This document shows, piece by piece, positions 1-9,904 of a stretch of 64,000 nucleotides of DNA. A program made the position numbers and the translations under genes. Location: assembly GCA_914767885.1 (NCBI GenBank), contig CAJZBQ010000040.1, positions 186,001 to 250,000 of the forward strand. The letters are read 5' to 3'. Every line of letters starts with the position of its first letter. The first letter of the stretch is position 1. This DNA is from Blepharisma stoltei. Taxonomy: Eukaryota > Ciliophora > Heterotrichea > Heterotrichida > Blepharismidae. The notes under the pieces were generated by a model. The model made no database searches. It was not told the origin of the DNA and saw only the letters and a list, made by a program, of their open reading frames with translations.

Positions 1-1436
1 TGGCAAGGCTCATTACTTTTGAGGCAAGGAATATAGTGGAATCTATAGGGAGCATTTGTAAAAATGCGCTTAAAAATTGTAAAATGTATATTAAACTCTC
101 TGTTTTTGCGTGGGTTTGCTGCATGTCCATATACTCGTTCATTTTATTTACGATGTATTCTGAAATGATTGGGACATTGATTAAGCCTTTTCTAAATCCT
201 GCTCCGTAAGTGAACAAAAAATTTTGTTTTCTCGCGTAAGGGTATAATTTTTTTAAAAAATTTATATATAAATTTTGTAATAAATAATCCCAATTCGCTA
301 AAATTGGAATGCAAATATTAATTTAATTTGCAAAATTTATGTATTAAAACACAATTGGTTAAAATTAAACAGAATTAGCTAGATATTTTGTTATATTAAT
401 TATCACTTATAAATCAAAAATTTTTGTTTGCTCACGGAGAGTGGGTTTTGGCAAAAAAATAGGAATTTTTTCAATGTCTTGCTCGCTCACAGAGAGGGCG
501 AAGTAAGGAGTTTAACTAGAGAGGTGATTGCTTGCTTTCTTGCATGTGAATTTGGGTGCATGATTAAATCCACCATAATTTCTAGGATTTTAGCTTTTTC
601 TCCCCAATTTTGCCACTCTTCTTTAGGAATAACCTGTATTAATCTTTCTAGGACCTTGACAGAGTATTTTCCTAAATACGGCGAGTCTTCTCTTAAGAGG
701 TGGATCACGTCATTTTTTATTATTACTAGGATGAAGAATTATTGAAATTTTTCATTTGCAATTTTCTCTATTTTTACTTATTCCCTTCTCCGTTAGAGCA
801 CAAATATTTTGCTCGTAGAGGAGGTTAATTTGTTTTAAAAAATTATATAATTTTTTTTTCAATTTTTAAAAAAATTAAAATAAGAAATAATTTCGAAACA
901 AATATTAACTTAATTTGTTAAATTGATGTTTTAAAATATCAACCTATAAAATTAAACAGAATTAGCAAGAGATTTTTTTTATAATAATTATCACTTATAT
1001 ATAAAAAATATTTTTCATAAAACTTTTATATTAAAAAATTTTCGTTCACTAACGGAGGTGGGACTTTTTGGGAAAAAAAATATTGATTTTTCCCAATGAC
1101 TTTGCCAACTCACAGAGGGAGGTTAGAATTATTTTTAGAAAAATAAATAAAGTGTTTTTTTTAATAAAATAATATAAGACCATTTTTTATACGGTCAAAC
1201 TCTTTTTGGAGGAGGGAAATGGAAATTGGCTGGAGAGAACAAGCTAAAAGAATCAAGGAAGCTTCTTGATGCAAAATGTCTTGTGGATTTTCCACAAGAT
1301 CAAGGATGCTTGCATAATAAAGTGTAGGAGTTTTATTGGGGAGAACTTGCTCAATTGCTTTTAATAATAAGTTTGCTTTTGTGTAGACTGGATTATCTTC
1401 TGTGTGAGCCTTAACCTTAAGAAAAGCCTCAGCCAT
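1..1436 (-). CDS. RRP12-like HEAT-repeat protein, partial
   Basis: This gene runs leftward off the window edge; the ATG is at 1436 (MAEAFLKVK). Removing two IESs (195-505 and about 720-1189) joins three exons into one frame of roughly 240 residues with no stop. The protein is all amphipathic helices in HEAT/ARM style, with an Asn-Ser-His-Ala-Arg-Lys helix start and long Leu-rich helices. The order and spacing of the helices resemble the N-terminal part of RRP12, a HEAT protein of pre-ribosome maturation and export; this is my recollection of the family, not an alignment. Across the second IES both flanks carry the same CATTTTTTAT, so the cut point is ambiguous but the joined frame is not. A generic HEAT protein is the alternative. 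Confidence 0.6.
195..505. mobile_element. IES made of a BogoMITE-like element (copy 1)
   Basis: The IES is bounded by TA at 193-194 and 504-505 (311 bp). It holds a degraded copy of the CTCCGTGAGTGAAC MITE: hairpin at the left, AATTTATATATAAATTTT in the middle, GCTCACGGAGAGTGGG and CTCACAGAGAGGG at the right. Removal joins codons for KLL and RKGL in frame in the RRP12-like gene. Confidence 0.85.
720..1189. mobile_element. IES containing BogoMITE-like copy 2 (779-1125)
   Basis: The MITE itself starts at TA 779-780 and ends at TA 1124-1125, but its flanks contain stops in the host frame, so the excised unit must be larger. Both outer edges carry CATTTTTTAT; collapsing that repeat gives a clean in-frame joint FDRI-KNDVIH. 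The MITE therefore sits inside a larger IES. Confidence 0.75.
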
Positions 1437-2090
1437 TTTATTAAGAATTTTGATTAATTTTAAGGAATTTCATAATTAATATTTCATAAGATAGAGAATG
1501 ATGCAGATAAAAAATTTTGAAAAATAACAAACTGAAATGATTTCTTTATAATTCATAAGTAATTTTTATTTATTTTTTCTATAAAGAAGTAAACACAAGA
1601 TGTGAGGTGAAATATTTTAACTTTTTATAGTTCATATGAGTCTTAGCATTATTCTAATCACTCATTGCAAACTTGAAAAGGATTTTTTAAGATTATAAGA
1701 ATCAAAAATTCAATCGTTTAATTTGTTCTCTACGGTCTGTTTGTTCTCATAATAGAGTGAATAAATAAAGAAATTTCTTTAACAATCCAAAAGTTGGCTA
1801 AAACTATAATATATTCTTGAAATTTTATTATTTTCTAAGTTTAAAGAAGCAATTACAATTAAAAAATCTTATGGAATTTTCGAATACTTTTAATATTGAA
1901 AAAAAGTCAGAGCTCCTGACTTCAGTCATTTAAATACATAGCTGTAATGCACTAGACCTTGAAATTACCTTCAAATCTAAAAAAAGTGTTTCATTAACCT
2001 TCAAAAGGGTGTACTTCCATTTACATAAATTTGACAATAATTTATCCAGTTATCACTATTACTGATCCTGGGGAAAATTTTTAGCCAAAA
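1437..2090. other. Intergenic, no gene seen
   Basis: AT-rich spacer between the divergent RRP12-like and zinc-finger genes. A small perfect hairpin (AGTCAG, AGCTC loop, CTGACT) lies near 1905-1922. I see no coding frame or known RNA. Confidence 0.5.
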
Positions 2091-2462
2091 ATGGATTTAA
2101 TAAATATGAAAACTCAAAGCTTTAAGTGTAATTACAAAAACTGCGACAAAAGCTATTGCAGTTTGAACAATTTAAGGAGACATTACGAAGGTGCTCATAT
2201 AGGAATCAAACGATTCAGATGCAGCATTTGCAAGAAGTATTTGTCATCTAAACAGAGTTTAATTGAGCACATGTTCATGCATACAGGCCAAAAACCTTTT
2301 GTATGCTCTTTTCCTAACTGCGGTATCAGTTTTAGGCAAGGAAGTCAATTATCATTACATAGAAAAATGCATGAAGAAGTAATAAAAAGGTGTTGTGAGT
2401 ATAAAAATGAAGTAAAATCAGAGAAGATCAGCTTCATGATACAACTTTGGCATTGTTTATAA
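2091..2462 (+). CDS. Three-finger C2H2 zinc-finger protein
   Basis: A 123-residue protein with three C2H2 fingers in tandem: Cys-X4-Cys..His-X4-His at about residues 13-36, Cys-X2-Cys..His-X3-His at about 44-64, and Cys-X4-Cys..His-X3-His at about 72-94. The linker between fingers 2 and 3 is TGQKPF, close to the classical TGEKPF linker, which argues for DNA binding as in TFIIIA/Krueppel-type factors. The tail is Lys/Glu-rich. The gene has no IES or intron and stops at TAA. Target and role cannot be told. Confidence 0.85.
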   Translation: MDLINMKTQSFKCNYKNCDKSYCSLNNLRRHYEGAHIGIKRFRCSICKKYLSSKQSLIEHMFMHTGQKPFVCSFPNCGISFRQGSQLSLHRKMHEEVIKRCCEYKNEVKSEKISFMIQLWHCL

Positions 2463-3379
2463 ACTTGGTCTGCATCTGTCTTAATCTTAATCTTGATTAT
2501 TCAGATTTTTTCCAATACTGAAAGAAGAAGCCCCTCAAAATCTTGAAACGTCGTGTAGTCTTAGTACTGTGATTTTGTCACCAATATCTCAGCCACAATA
2601 TGGAGTCGTACTTCCATTACCAGCCATTTTGAGCTAATGCTAAGTTTAATTAAATGTATCGTGATCTAGCAAATAGTAGAAAATCAATAAAATTATAAAT
2701 CGAATTGAAATCTCCAATATGATTAATTATAACGACAGACAAGATGTGGTAAAATAAAAATTGAGTCTATTGATCTTTTTAAGAAAAATAATGAAATCCC
2801 AAAATTAACTGAATATAAATGCAGAATAAAAGGTATTTTTTTAAAACATAATAAATTTGGTTGAATATGCTGCCACTAAGAAAGAAAGTTCCTATAGAGA
2901 ATTATATCAAATAATTATAATTAACAAAAAAATAAAAGATTAAAAAATATTTTTTAAGTCATAAAAAAGCTATCTTGCCTTTTCTTTATATTTTATTGTA
3001 AAATTTAATATTTCAATGGTTTAAATATCATGATTAGAAAATTTTTACTAACTCCCTTTTTAAATTGGGTGAAATTTCCAAATTAAATCAGGAAAAAAAT
3101 TATATATGAATATATTAATGTTTATATAGCCTAATTTAATTGAAAGATTGCGTTTCGTATGTAGTTAGCACGCTGAATTTGTTTATTTTTTATTAATTTC
3201 TATAAAAATAATAAAATAATATTGATTTAAAAGCAAATTAACTCCCTTAAATTGGAACTTTTTTTGGTTTCCAACTTAAAGGAGGGCTAAAAAGACCCAC
3301 ATTTAATATTTTCAAATAGTGGTCGAAAGAAAAAAAAAGGGGTTTGATAACGAAATTCTGATGTCAATTATAAATCTAT
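2463..3379. other. Intergenic with a MITE and a retroposon tail scrap
   Basis: No supported gene. A run of TCTTAA repeats near 2478-2500 matches the 3' tails of the SINE-like elements elsewhere in the window. A member of the second MITE family lies at 3051-3289. Confidence 0.5.
3051..3289 (-). mobile_element. MITE family 2 (CTCCC..TTAAATTGG), copy 1
   Basis: The left end is TAACTCCC followed by TTTTTAAATTGGG. The right end is a hairpin (3238-3289) of TTAACTCCCTTAAATTGGAA and its complement, ending GGAGGGCTA. The layout, a hairpin at one end plus a single copy of the repeat at the other with TA at both borders, is the same as in the BogoMITE-like family, but the sequence differs. Confidence 0.7.
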
Positions 3380-4396
3380 TTATATTGGAGAATCTAAAAA
3401 ACAGTCCGGCTTCTTTATATCCTCACTTTTTATGTGAACTCCGCAGCCTTTATTATCTGCCATTTCATTTTGGCTATTTAAACAGAGATCACATCAGTTC
3501 CTTAAGTTCGTAACAAACGAAATAAATCCTATATTCATGCATGGTAGAGAATTAGGATTTGGGAAGCTGCGTGGCTGGACAGCGGCTCTATCATTTATAG
3601 CTTGAGGAGCTTCTATATCACTATTATTGCCTTCTCTTTTCATTCAAATACCTTCTGGATCTTTCGTCTGATGCAGGGACAAAAGCAGCTGAGACTCTTC
3701 TTCAATTTTTGACTGTTTATTTTTTTTCTCTTTGGAAGACATTGGTATGGGTTTTGGGATTTCAACTTTAATACTAATTGGGAATTACGATGATAGTTTT
3801 TCTGAAGGGGTTTTCTTCCTCTCCGAGTGCCTTGTAAGTAAATTGGCAAGCTCAGGAACTTTAATTAATTCTTGGACTTTTCCATGAATTTGTTGACTCT
3901 TAGGCTTTTTTTTATTGTATTCATTTTTAAGTCAATTTTGAGCTTTTATAACAGATAATTATTAGAAATAAATGGACAAAAGCACTAAAATAAATAATTA
4001 ATGGTAAATTTAATGGTATATCTTCTCAGGTTTCTCCTCAATGTACTGTAAAAATAATTTTTTATTGCGTTATCAGTCCTCCCAGGGAGGAACTCTGTCA
4101 TTTTGGTTCAGCAATTTCCATACTTTTTTTGGCACTCAAACAGAACTTTTTCTTCTTCCAAGGTCCACTTTTCGCTGTTTATGTTTGGATCAAGGTGATT
4201 GAACCATCTTTCTCTGCATTGCTTACCAGTTCTGATTTAAAAATTACCTTCCTTTTATCCCATAATTTTCTTCCAGACTCCGAGCTATTTTCGTTCACCG
4301 TTTTACTCCTAATTCATTAACAAGATTAACAATGGCTTCGTCTGCCTGCCTATATTTCACCTCTTTGGTTCACGTATTGCGGCTATAGTTTCTCAT
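3380..4396 (-). CDS. R2R3-MYB transcription factor
   Basis: Translation with UGA=Trp gives two MYB repeats. R2 starts with TWTKEVKYRQADEAIV and ends RTGKQCRERWFNHLDP; R3 runs KWTLEEEKVLFE to GRTDNAIKNYFYSTLRR. Two of the core Trp residues are TGA codons (NTW-TKE and GNCW-TKM). The frame needs removal of a 16-nt intron at 4232-4247, a 68-bp IES at 3951-4018 and a 15-nt intron at 3774-3788. The C-terminal half is Lys- and Ser-rich without a known domain. The ATG is at 4396 and the stop TAA at 3380-3382. Nuclear DNA-binding regulator by family; target genes unknown. Confidence 0.85.
3774..3788 (-). other. 15-nt intron of the MYB gene
   Basis: On the minus strand it reads GTAATTCCCAATTAG. It holds an in-frame TAA, and removal joins KLSS to IKVEIP. 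Size and GT..AG ends fit heterotrich introns. Confidence 0.8.
3951..4018. other. 68-bp IES in the MYB gene
   Basis: TA-bounded (3949-3950 and 4017-4018). Removal joins NLRRY to IKAQNW in frame just after the second MYB repeat. The insert contains stops and resembles no repeat here. Confidence 0.75.
4232..4247 (-). other. 16-nt intron of the MYB gene
   Basis: On the minus strand it reads GTAATTTTTAAATCAG. Removal joins KGR to TGKQCRERW inside MYB repeat R2, where the family consensus confirms the joint. Confidence 0.9.
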
Positions 4397-4646
4397 ATTA
4401 AAAAGAGTGATTATTATTTACCCATATCAAAATTGAAACGAACGTGGAGAAAGACAGGAATGTTTACAAAAAGGCCTGACGGGCATGAACTTTTAAATAA
4501 TTAATTAAAAAGAGCCAATTATTTTACTATCAAAGAGAATGAAAAGACTGTGCCTCTTCAATTCAGCTCAAGAACTATAATTTAAATACAAAAATATGGA
4601 GATAATAAATTTGTGAATGAATTGTTATCTAATTAAAAATTAATTA

Positions 4647-5010
4647 AGAGTGAACAAAACCATTAGAAAAATCGCCATTTTTTGCCCAAAAACCCACCCT
4701 CCGTGAGTGAACAAAAATTTTTTTAATAGAAAAATTTTTTATGGAAAAAAATTTTGATATATAAATGATAATTAATATAATGAAATCTAGAGCTAATTCT
4801 GTTTAATTTTAAATGAATTGCATTTTAAAACATAAATTTTATAAATTAAATTAATATTTACTTTCAAATTTTTGCAAATTAGGATTTTTTTAAACTTCAA
4901 AAAAAAAATTTTTTATAAAATTTATATATAAATTTTTTTTTAAAAAAAACAATTAACCCCCATCCGTGAGTGAACAAAATTTTTTTGTTCACTCACGGAG
5001 GGGGGGAGTA
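4647..5010 (-). mobile_element. BogoMITE-like copy 3
   Basis: Reverse orientation: AGTGAACAAAACC..CCCACCCTCCGTGAGTGAAC at the left and the hairpin TGAGTGAACAAAA..TTTTGTTCACTCACGGAGG at the right, ending GGGAGTA. Bordered by TA. Confidence 0.85.
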
Positions 5011-5655
5011 AGAAAACTAGGGAAATAAGTCTTGGGATTCGATTTCAAATAAATGCAGGAAGATAATAGGAGTCTAAAAGACGTTTTTCTAAAAATATAT
5101 AATGGAATTACCTCAATAGGGGTAGATCACAATTTTTCATTGAGGTTAAAATTCTAATATAAGCTGCTAATGCAGGCAATTTCTATTTTTGTTGAATAAA
5201 ATCTTTTGGGAAATTCTATAAATTAAATAGCTTTTTATCTTTTTATCCTATACAGTAGATTAATTTGCATAAATTCTTTAATTTTTAGAATATAATCCAA
5301 GATTTTCTAAAATATTGACTCTAATTTCCATTTAATAGCATCATTTTATTGATTCGTAACTTAGAAATTATAGTTATTATAATTTATTGAAGATAGATGG
5401 AAGAATATCGAATTAGATTGCTTTTGCTTTTTAAGTAATAAAGCAATAAAAAAGTTCCCTTTTTCAAGATTTTTTTTGTTACAAGTAAATTAAAAGATGA
5501 ATGAAATTATTAAATTTATAATTTATAGTTTGCATCTTTTCTAGAGCCATTTAACTTTATAAAGCGAAGGGATAGCATAACATACTTAAATAGGCACTGA
5601 TTTTCAAATTAATAGCTAAACAGCATATTACGACCTGAATTATTTATCATAAGTA

Positions 5656-5987
5656 TAGGGACTGACCCTCAACAGCCCGATTAGGGCGGATAATTCCGCA
5701 GGGAATTATCTGCCCTTATCAAGATTTTTAGAACTTTTATAGAAGAACTATTGATGAAGGAAGATCTTATTGGATTAAGTTTGACAGAAATAATACTATG
5801 TAGCATTAAAATTTGAGGAAATTGTGCTGAAAAAATATAAGGATTGTGCTACATTTATAAATGAAGAAATTCGGAAGTACATCGAAGAAATCTTAAAAAT
5901 TAGAAAAAAATTGACCCCTTAAGGGGTGATAACCATAATCATTATCATTATTTGCCCTTATCGGGCTATTGAGAGTCAAACCCTATA
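5656..5987. mobile_element. Inverted-repeat element with long termini (third MITE type)
   Basis: The termini are imperfect inverted repeats of about 35-40 bp: TAGGGACTGACCCTCAACAG / AGCCCGATTAGGGC on the left, and their complement (GCCCTTATCGGGCT, TTGAGAGTCAAACCCTATA) on the right. TATA lies at both ends. The interior has codon-like remnants, for example a frame ending FINEEIRKYIEEILKIRKKL near 5850-5920, so it may be derived from a larger element or have captured an exon. Confidence 0.7.
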
Positions 5988-6457
5988 ATGATAAATTGCA
6001 CTGTTATAGATTTTAAAATTTTAAATATCAGGACTAGGCACTTGATTTATTTATTTTCAATCTATTTTGGATTTTTCAACCAAATTACAGCATATTTAAT
6101 AAATCAAAATACACGAATTTCCATATAGCACAAACTTAATATTTCGTGAAGTAATCATAGACACAAAGCACGCCAATATAAATAATTTACATAGACTTAC
6201 ATAATATTTTTATAAAAATCAAAAATTCATATCATTTCATCAATTTTTTTCAATACTGGCAAGGTGCTTCCACAGAATTTCGCAAAAAATTAAAGAATCA
6301 TTAATAAATACCCTTAAAAAGCCTACAATAATTTTTTTTGCCTTTGCCTTTTAATTTTCTCAGCTTTTCTGTCAAAATCCCCACTCTTTACAGATCATTA
6401 ACTTAACAATTAAATCCAGCATAAAATGAACTGGAATTTTTTAAAATAATCTAAAAT

Positions 6458-9088
6458 ATGAGGTTAGAATTTCTCTTTCTCTTAGTCCTTTGCACTTTTG
6501 CACTAGATACAAGTAGCTGCCGTAAAATAACTTGTGGGAGTGGAACCACAACAGGAGCCTGCGAGACTGTAAGCACATCATCTATTACATTTACCCCATG
6601 CGCCAGTGGTTTAATATGTAACAGTGATTTTTCAGATCTACAAACAACAGCAGAATTCACAGCATCCCAATGCATTACTAGGCCAAGCACAATGTGCACT
6701 GAGACCAGCTCAAGTTCAAACCTGAAGCAAGGCGATTGCTGCACCTATTATAAAGACTGTGCAAGTGACTGGTGTTACAATGGCAGGTGCGAAACAGCTT
6801 GCTTTAACTATACTGGCTCTTCCAAAGGGCCAGCTGGATCTTGCTGCAGTGTAAACTCTTATTGTGCTAGTGGATCATGTGACTCTGATGGATATTGCGT
6901 CGGAATTCAGGATGGTGGCACCTGTACAGCTGACGAAGACTGTTTTCCTAACTATTATTGTGATTCATACCATAATTAAATAACAGCACCTGCATAAAGC
7001 CTATATAAAAATAAATTCTTTCAAAAATAAGATATTGTTTTTAATAGAAATTTTTAGGAGAACTTTTTGGGACGGCAAAAATACTGAAGGCTCTCTGCAA
7101 AAAACTGCAAGGCCAGTAAAAAAATAGCAAAGCCAAGCAAAAAAATGCAAAACTTGCAAAATTTTTGCAAGTTTTGCAAAAACATTGGACAAAAGCAAAA
7201 GCAATTTAAAAAAAAAAGCAAAGCCATGCAAAAATTTAAAAAAAAAAAAAAAAAAAATTTCGCAAAGCAGGCAAAAACTTTTGCAGGGTGGCAAAAAAGT
7301 TGCAAAAATTGGCAAAAATCACGATTAGAAAATTTAACAGTAAAATTTAATAATTTATTGGAAGTGTAGTACAATGTTAAATTATTTAAAAAACATATAA
7401 TATAGAAAAAATAGAAATTAATTTCGTTAAATAAATGATAAAGTTTAATACAAATATCTTTTAAAGAATTTTCTAAAAGCATGACTTAAAAATTTTCAAA
7501 ATTTGGAAAATTTAATTTTGGCAAAATTTTAAAATGAGATACAACAAAGTGTTTTGCCAAAATTAAATTTTCCAAATTTTTAAAATTCTTAAGTTATGTT
7601 TTTGGAAAATTCTTTAAAAGATATTTGTATTAGACTTTAGCATTTATTTCACGAAATTAATTTCTATTTTTTCTATATTATATGTTGTTTGAATAATTTA
7701 ACATTGTACTACACTTCCAATAAATTATTAAATTTTACTGTTAAATTTTCTAATCGTGATTTTTGCCAATTTTTGCAACTTTTTTGCCACCCTGCAAAAG
7801 TTTTGCCTGCTTTGCGAAATTTTTCATTTTTTTTTTAAATTTTTGCATGGCTTTGCTTTTTTTTTTAAATTGCTTTTGCTTTTGTCCAATGTTTTTTTGC
7901 AAAACTTGCAAAAATTTTGCAAGTTTTGCATTTTTTTTGCTTGGCTTTGCTATTTTTTTACTGGCCTTGCAGTTTTTTGCAGAGCCTTGCAGTATTTTTG
8001 CCGTCCCAAAAAGTTTCTCCAATTTTTAGTATCAATACTTGTATAATATCATCTGGAAGCTGCAAAGAATCAAAAGGCAAAGAAGACCCATGCACACGCA
8101 GCAATCAATGCGGTATAGGTTTCTTCTGTAGCGCGACTGATGGGACAGGGCTTTGCTATCAGCTGTATTCTCAAGATTTAGGACATAAAACACAAACCGA
8201 GCTGATATGCAAAAGTGGATATATGAGCAATGGAATTTGCGATTCCATCGACGTCTATGTAGGTACCAAAAAACTATCAGAGCCTTTTAGATGCAATATT
8301 GGAGACACTTGTACATATAAGTCAAACCAAAAAGGAACAGTAATTTCTACAGGCCCTTGCTACTGCGACGGAGTAGGTACAGATCAAGGCTATTGTGGTG
8401 ATATGATAGAGTATGCAACTGAAGTTTTAGATACAATGAGAAAGAAATTAAGATATACATCATCACAATGCTCAGGGGCAAATTCGCATACGTTGGATTG
8501 GGATATACTTTCTCTTTGTGAATCAGTGTCAACAGAGCTTTATACTTATTATTTGTACTCATTAGAGCAAGCACAGTATTGGACTATTTATCAATCAGGA
8601 GCATATACATAAAAATGGTGATGACTTACCACCCTACCTCTCGACCCTATTTCCTCAACAGCAGCAGGCAACGGCTTAGTGTTGGAGATTTAGGTGGAAA
8701 GAGGCCGGTAATCCTTTATGTATGTCGGCTCGGACCTTAGGGAGCTAATCCCTGACTTAGAGTTTTTCCTCCATACAATTATTGGAAAGGGTAAGGTCGG
8801 CCCATGTCTGTGTACCCACAGACACTGAAGACGGTATTTGCCTAATGAGAAACTGGGAATTCCGACCAGTGTCCGTCGAGCCTCCTCGGGAGGGATGAAC
8901 GTGTAGGGGTGGAAATCCCCAGCCTTCAAGATGAACGGCATAACATAATCTTAATCTTAATTTATCAATCAGGAGCCATTGATAGCTGCCTCTTGGACTT
9001 AGGGCTTTTTGATCCTGGCTATGACGAAGGATCATATGACTCAGCTGCATTACTAGCTGCAGGATTTGCCTTTTTAATTTTAGCTTAG
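6458..9088 (+). CDS. Secreted Cys-rich surface protein, GPI-anchor-like tail
   Basis: The N-terminus (MRLEFLFLLVLCTFALDTSS) is a signal peptide. The body carries many Cys in CC, CxxxxxC and CxxxC patterns reminiscent of Dickkopf/EGF-like modules and of ciliate surface (immobilization) antigens. The C-terminus (AALLAAGFAFLILA then TAG) is a short hydrophobic tail without charged residues, as expected of a GPI-anchor signal. The gene is interrupted by a large foldback IES (about 6951-8043) and by a SINE (8603-8959); removing the SINE with one copy of its target duplication joins IYQSGA to IDSCLLDL exactly. The joint over the foldback is less certain (best in-frame TA solution DCFP-IISSGSC). Likely extracellular; function unknown. 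Confidence 0.75.
6951..8043. mobile_element. Large foldback IES, arms of about 470 bp
   Basis: Left arm about 7056-7525 and right arm about 7548-8021 are nearly perfect inverted repeats around a loop of some 25 nt. The outer parts of the arms are dense in GCAAA/TTTGC words at irregular 8-12 bp spacing, with poly-A/T tracts. The arm ends read GGGACGGCAAAAATACT and complement. The TA borders given (6949-6950, 8042-8043) are the only pair I found that keeps frame, but they are not confirmed. Confidence 0.7.
8603..8959 (+). mobile_element. SINE-like retroposon in an exon, 17-bp TSD
   Basis: Flanked by ATTTATCAATCAGGAGC at 8586-8602 and 8960-8976. It starts near ACATAAAAATGGTGATGAC, has the block GAGAAACTGGGAATTCCGACC and CCTCGGGAGGGATGAACGTG, and ends with (AATCTT)n. 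A TA inside the duplication allows exact repair of the host gene. Confidence 0.85.
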
Positions 9089-9264
9089 ATTTTACTTAAA
9101 ACTCTTTACTATAATTTTATAATGCTTATATATCAGTTCTGCAATTTAATTAACCCAAAAACCTAACAATTTCTTTCAAAATTCCAATTATTCACACCCT
9201 CTTACCCTCTTGCATCATCACAACAACAGTAATTAGATTTCATTAACTGCTTAATAGTCTCAAT

Positions 9265-9804
9265 ATGGAAGAAGAAGCCACTTACAGAATCACTTATAAT
9301 GATCTTACTCTCCCCTCCGTGAGTGAACAAAAAAATTTTGTTCACTCACGGAGGGGGTTAATTTTATTTTTTAAAACAATTTATATATAAATTTTATAAA
9401 AAATATTTTTTTTCGAAATTTAAAAAAATCCTAATTCGCAAAAATTGGAAAGCAAATATTAATTTAATTTATAAAATTTATGTTTTAAAAAGCAATTTGT
9501 TTAAAATTAAACAGCATTAGCTTTAGATTTCATTATACTAATTATCATTAGTATATCAAAATTTTTTCTATAAAAAAATTTTTGTTCACTCACGAAGGGT
9601 GGGTTTTTGGGCAAAAAATAGCGATTTTTCCAATGTTTTGTTCACTCACAGAGGGGGGGAGTTAGCAATTTGACTTCTCTGCAAACACTCTCTTCTTTAA
9701 AAGCATCTACAATATCCCATACAAAATCTTGAAGTTTCGTGGAAACAAATCTAGAAGAAGATTTGGACGAATCCAATATCTCGAATGACGATAATAAATT
9801 TTAA
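9265..9804 (+). CDS. Small acidic protein split by a MITE
   Basis: The ATG at 9265 opens MEEEATYRITYNDL; after removal of IES 9308-9664 the frame continues SNLTSLQTLSS, passes one TGA (KSW-SFVE) and ends ESNISNDDNKF with TAA. About 60 residues, rich in Ser/Thr and acidic residues. No family recognised. The in-frame restoration over the MITE and the TGA-as-Trp are the only evidence for a real gene. Confidence 0.55.
9308..9664 (+). mobile_element. BogoMITE-like copy 4
   Basis: Complete copy: TA 9306-9307 then CTCTCCCCTCCGTGAGTGAA, hairpin, GGGTTAATTTTA, and at the right CTCACGAAGGGTGGG and CTCACAGAGGGGGGGAGT with TA 9663-9664. It splits the small acidic gene in frame. Confidence 0.9.
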
Positions 9805-9904
9805 ATAAATTAATACCTTAATAATAGCAAAATAGCTCTATTTTGTATAATAAATAATTTAGTATATAAAAAAAATAAAAAAATAATTTATTTTAATAAA
9901 ATAT

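Larger units (their letters stand above)
4397..6457. other. Long intergenic region, repeats only
   Basis: This 2-kb gap holds a BogoMITE-like copy (4647-5010) and a separate inverted-repeat element (5656-5987). The rest is AT-rich with no convincing frame under UGA=Trp. Confidence 0.55.

Noticed and set aside
428..745. Plus-strand frame opposite the RRP12-like gene
   Set aside because: Shadow of the minus-strand exon running into MITE sequence.
1904..1923. Small hairpin as RNA gene or terminator
   Set aside because: Too short and isolated; no promoter or conserved element.
7001..8046. Lys- and Phe-rich open frames on both strands
   Set aside because: Produced by GCAAA/TTTGC low-complexity sequence in the foldback arms and mirrored between them.
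8690..9050. Two overlapping minus-strand frames
   Set aside because: They span the SINE and its tail inside the Cys-rich gene; artefacts of GC-rich sequence.
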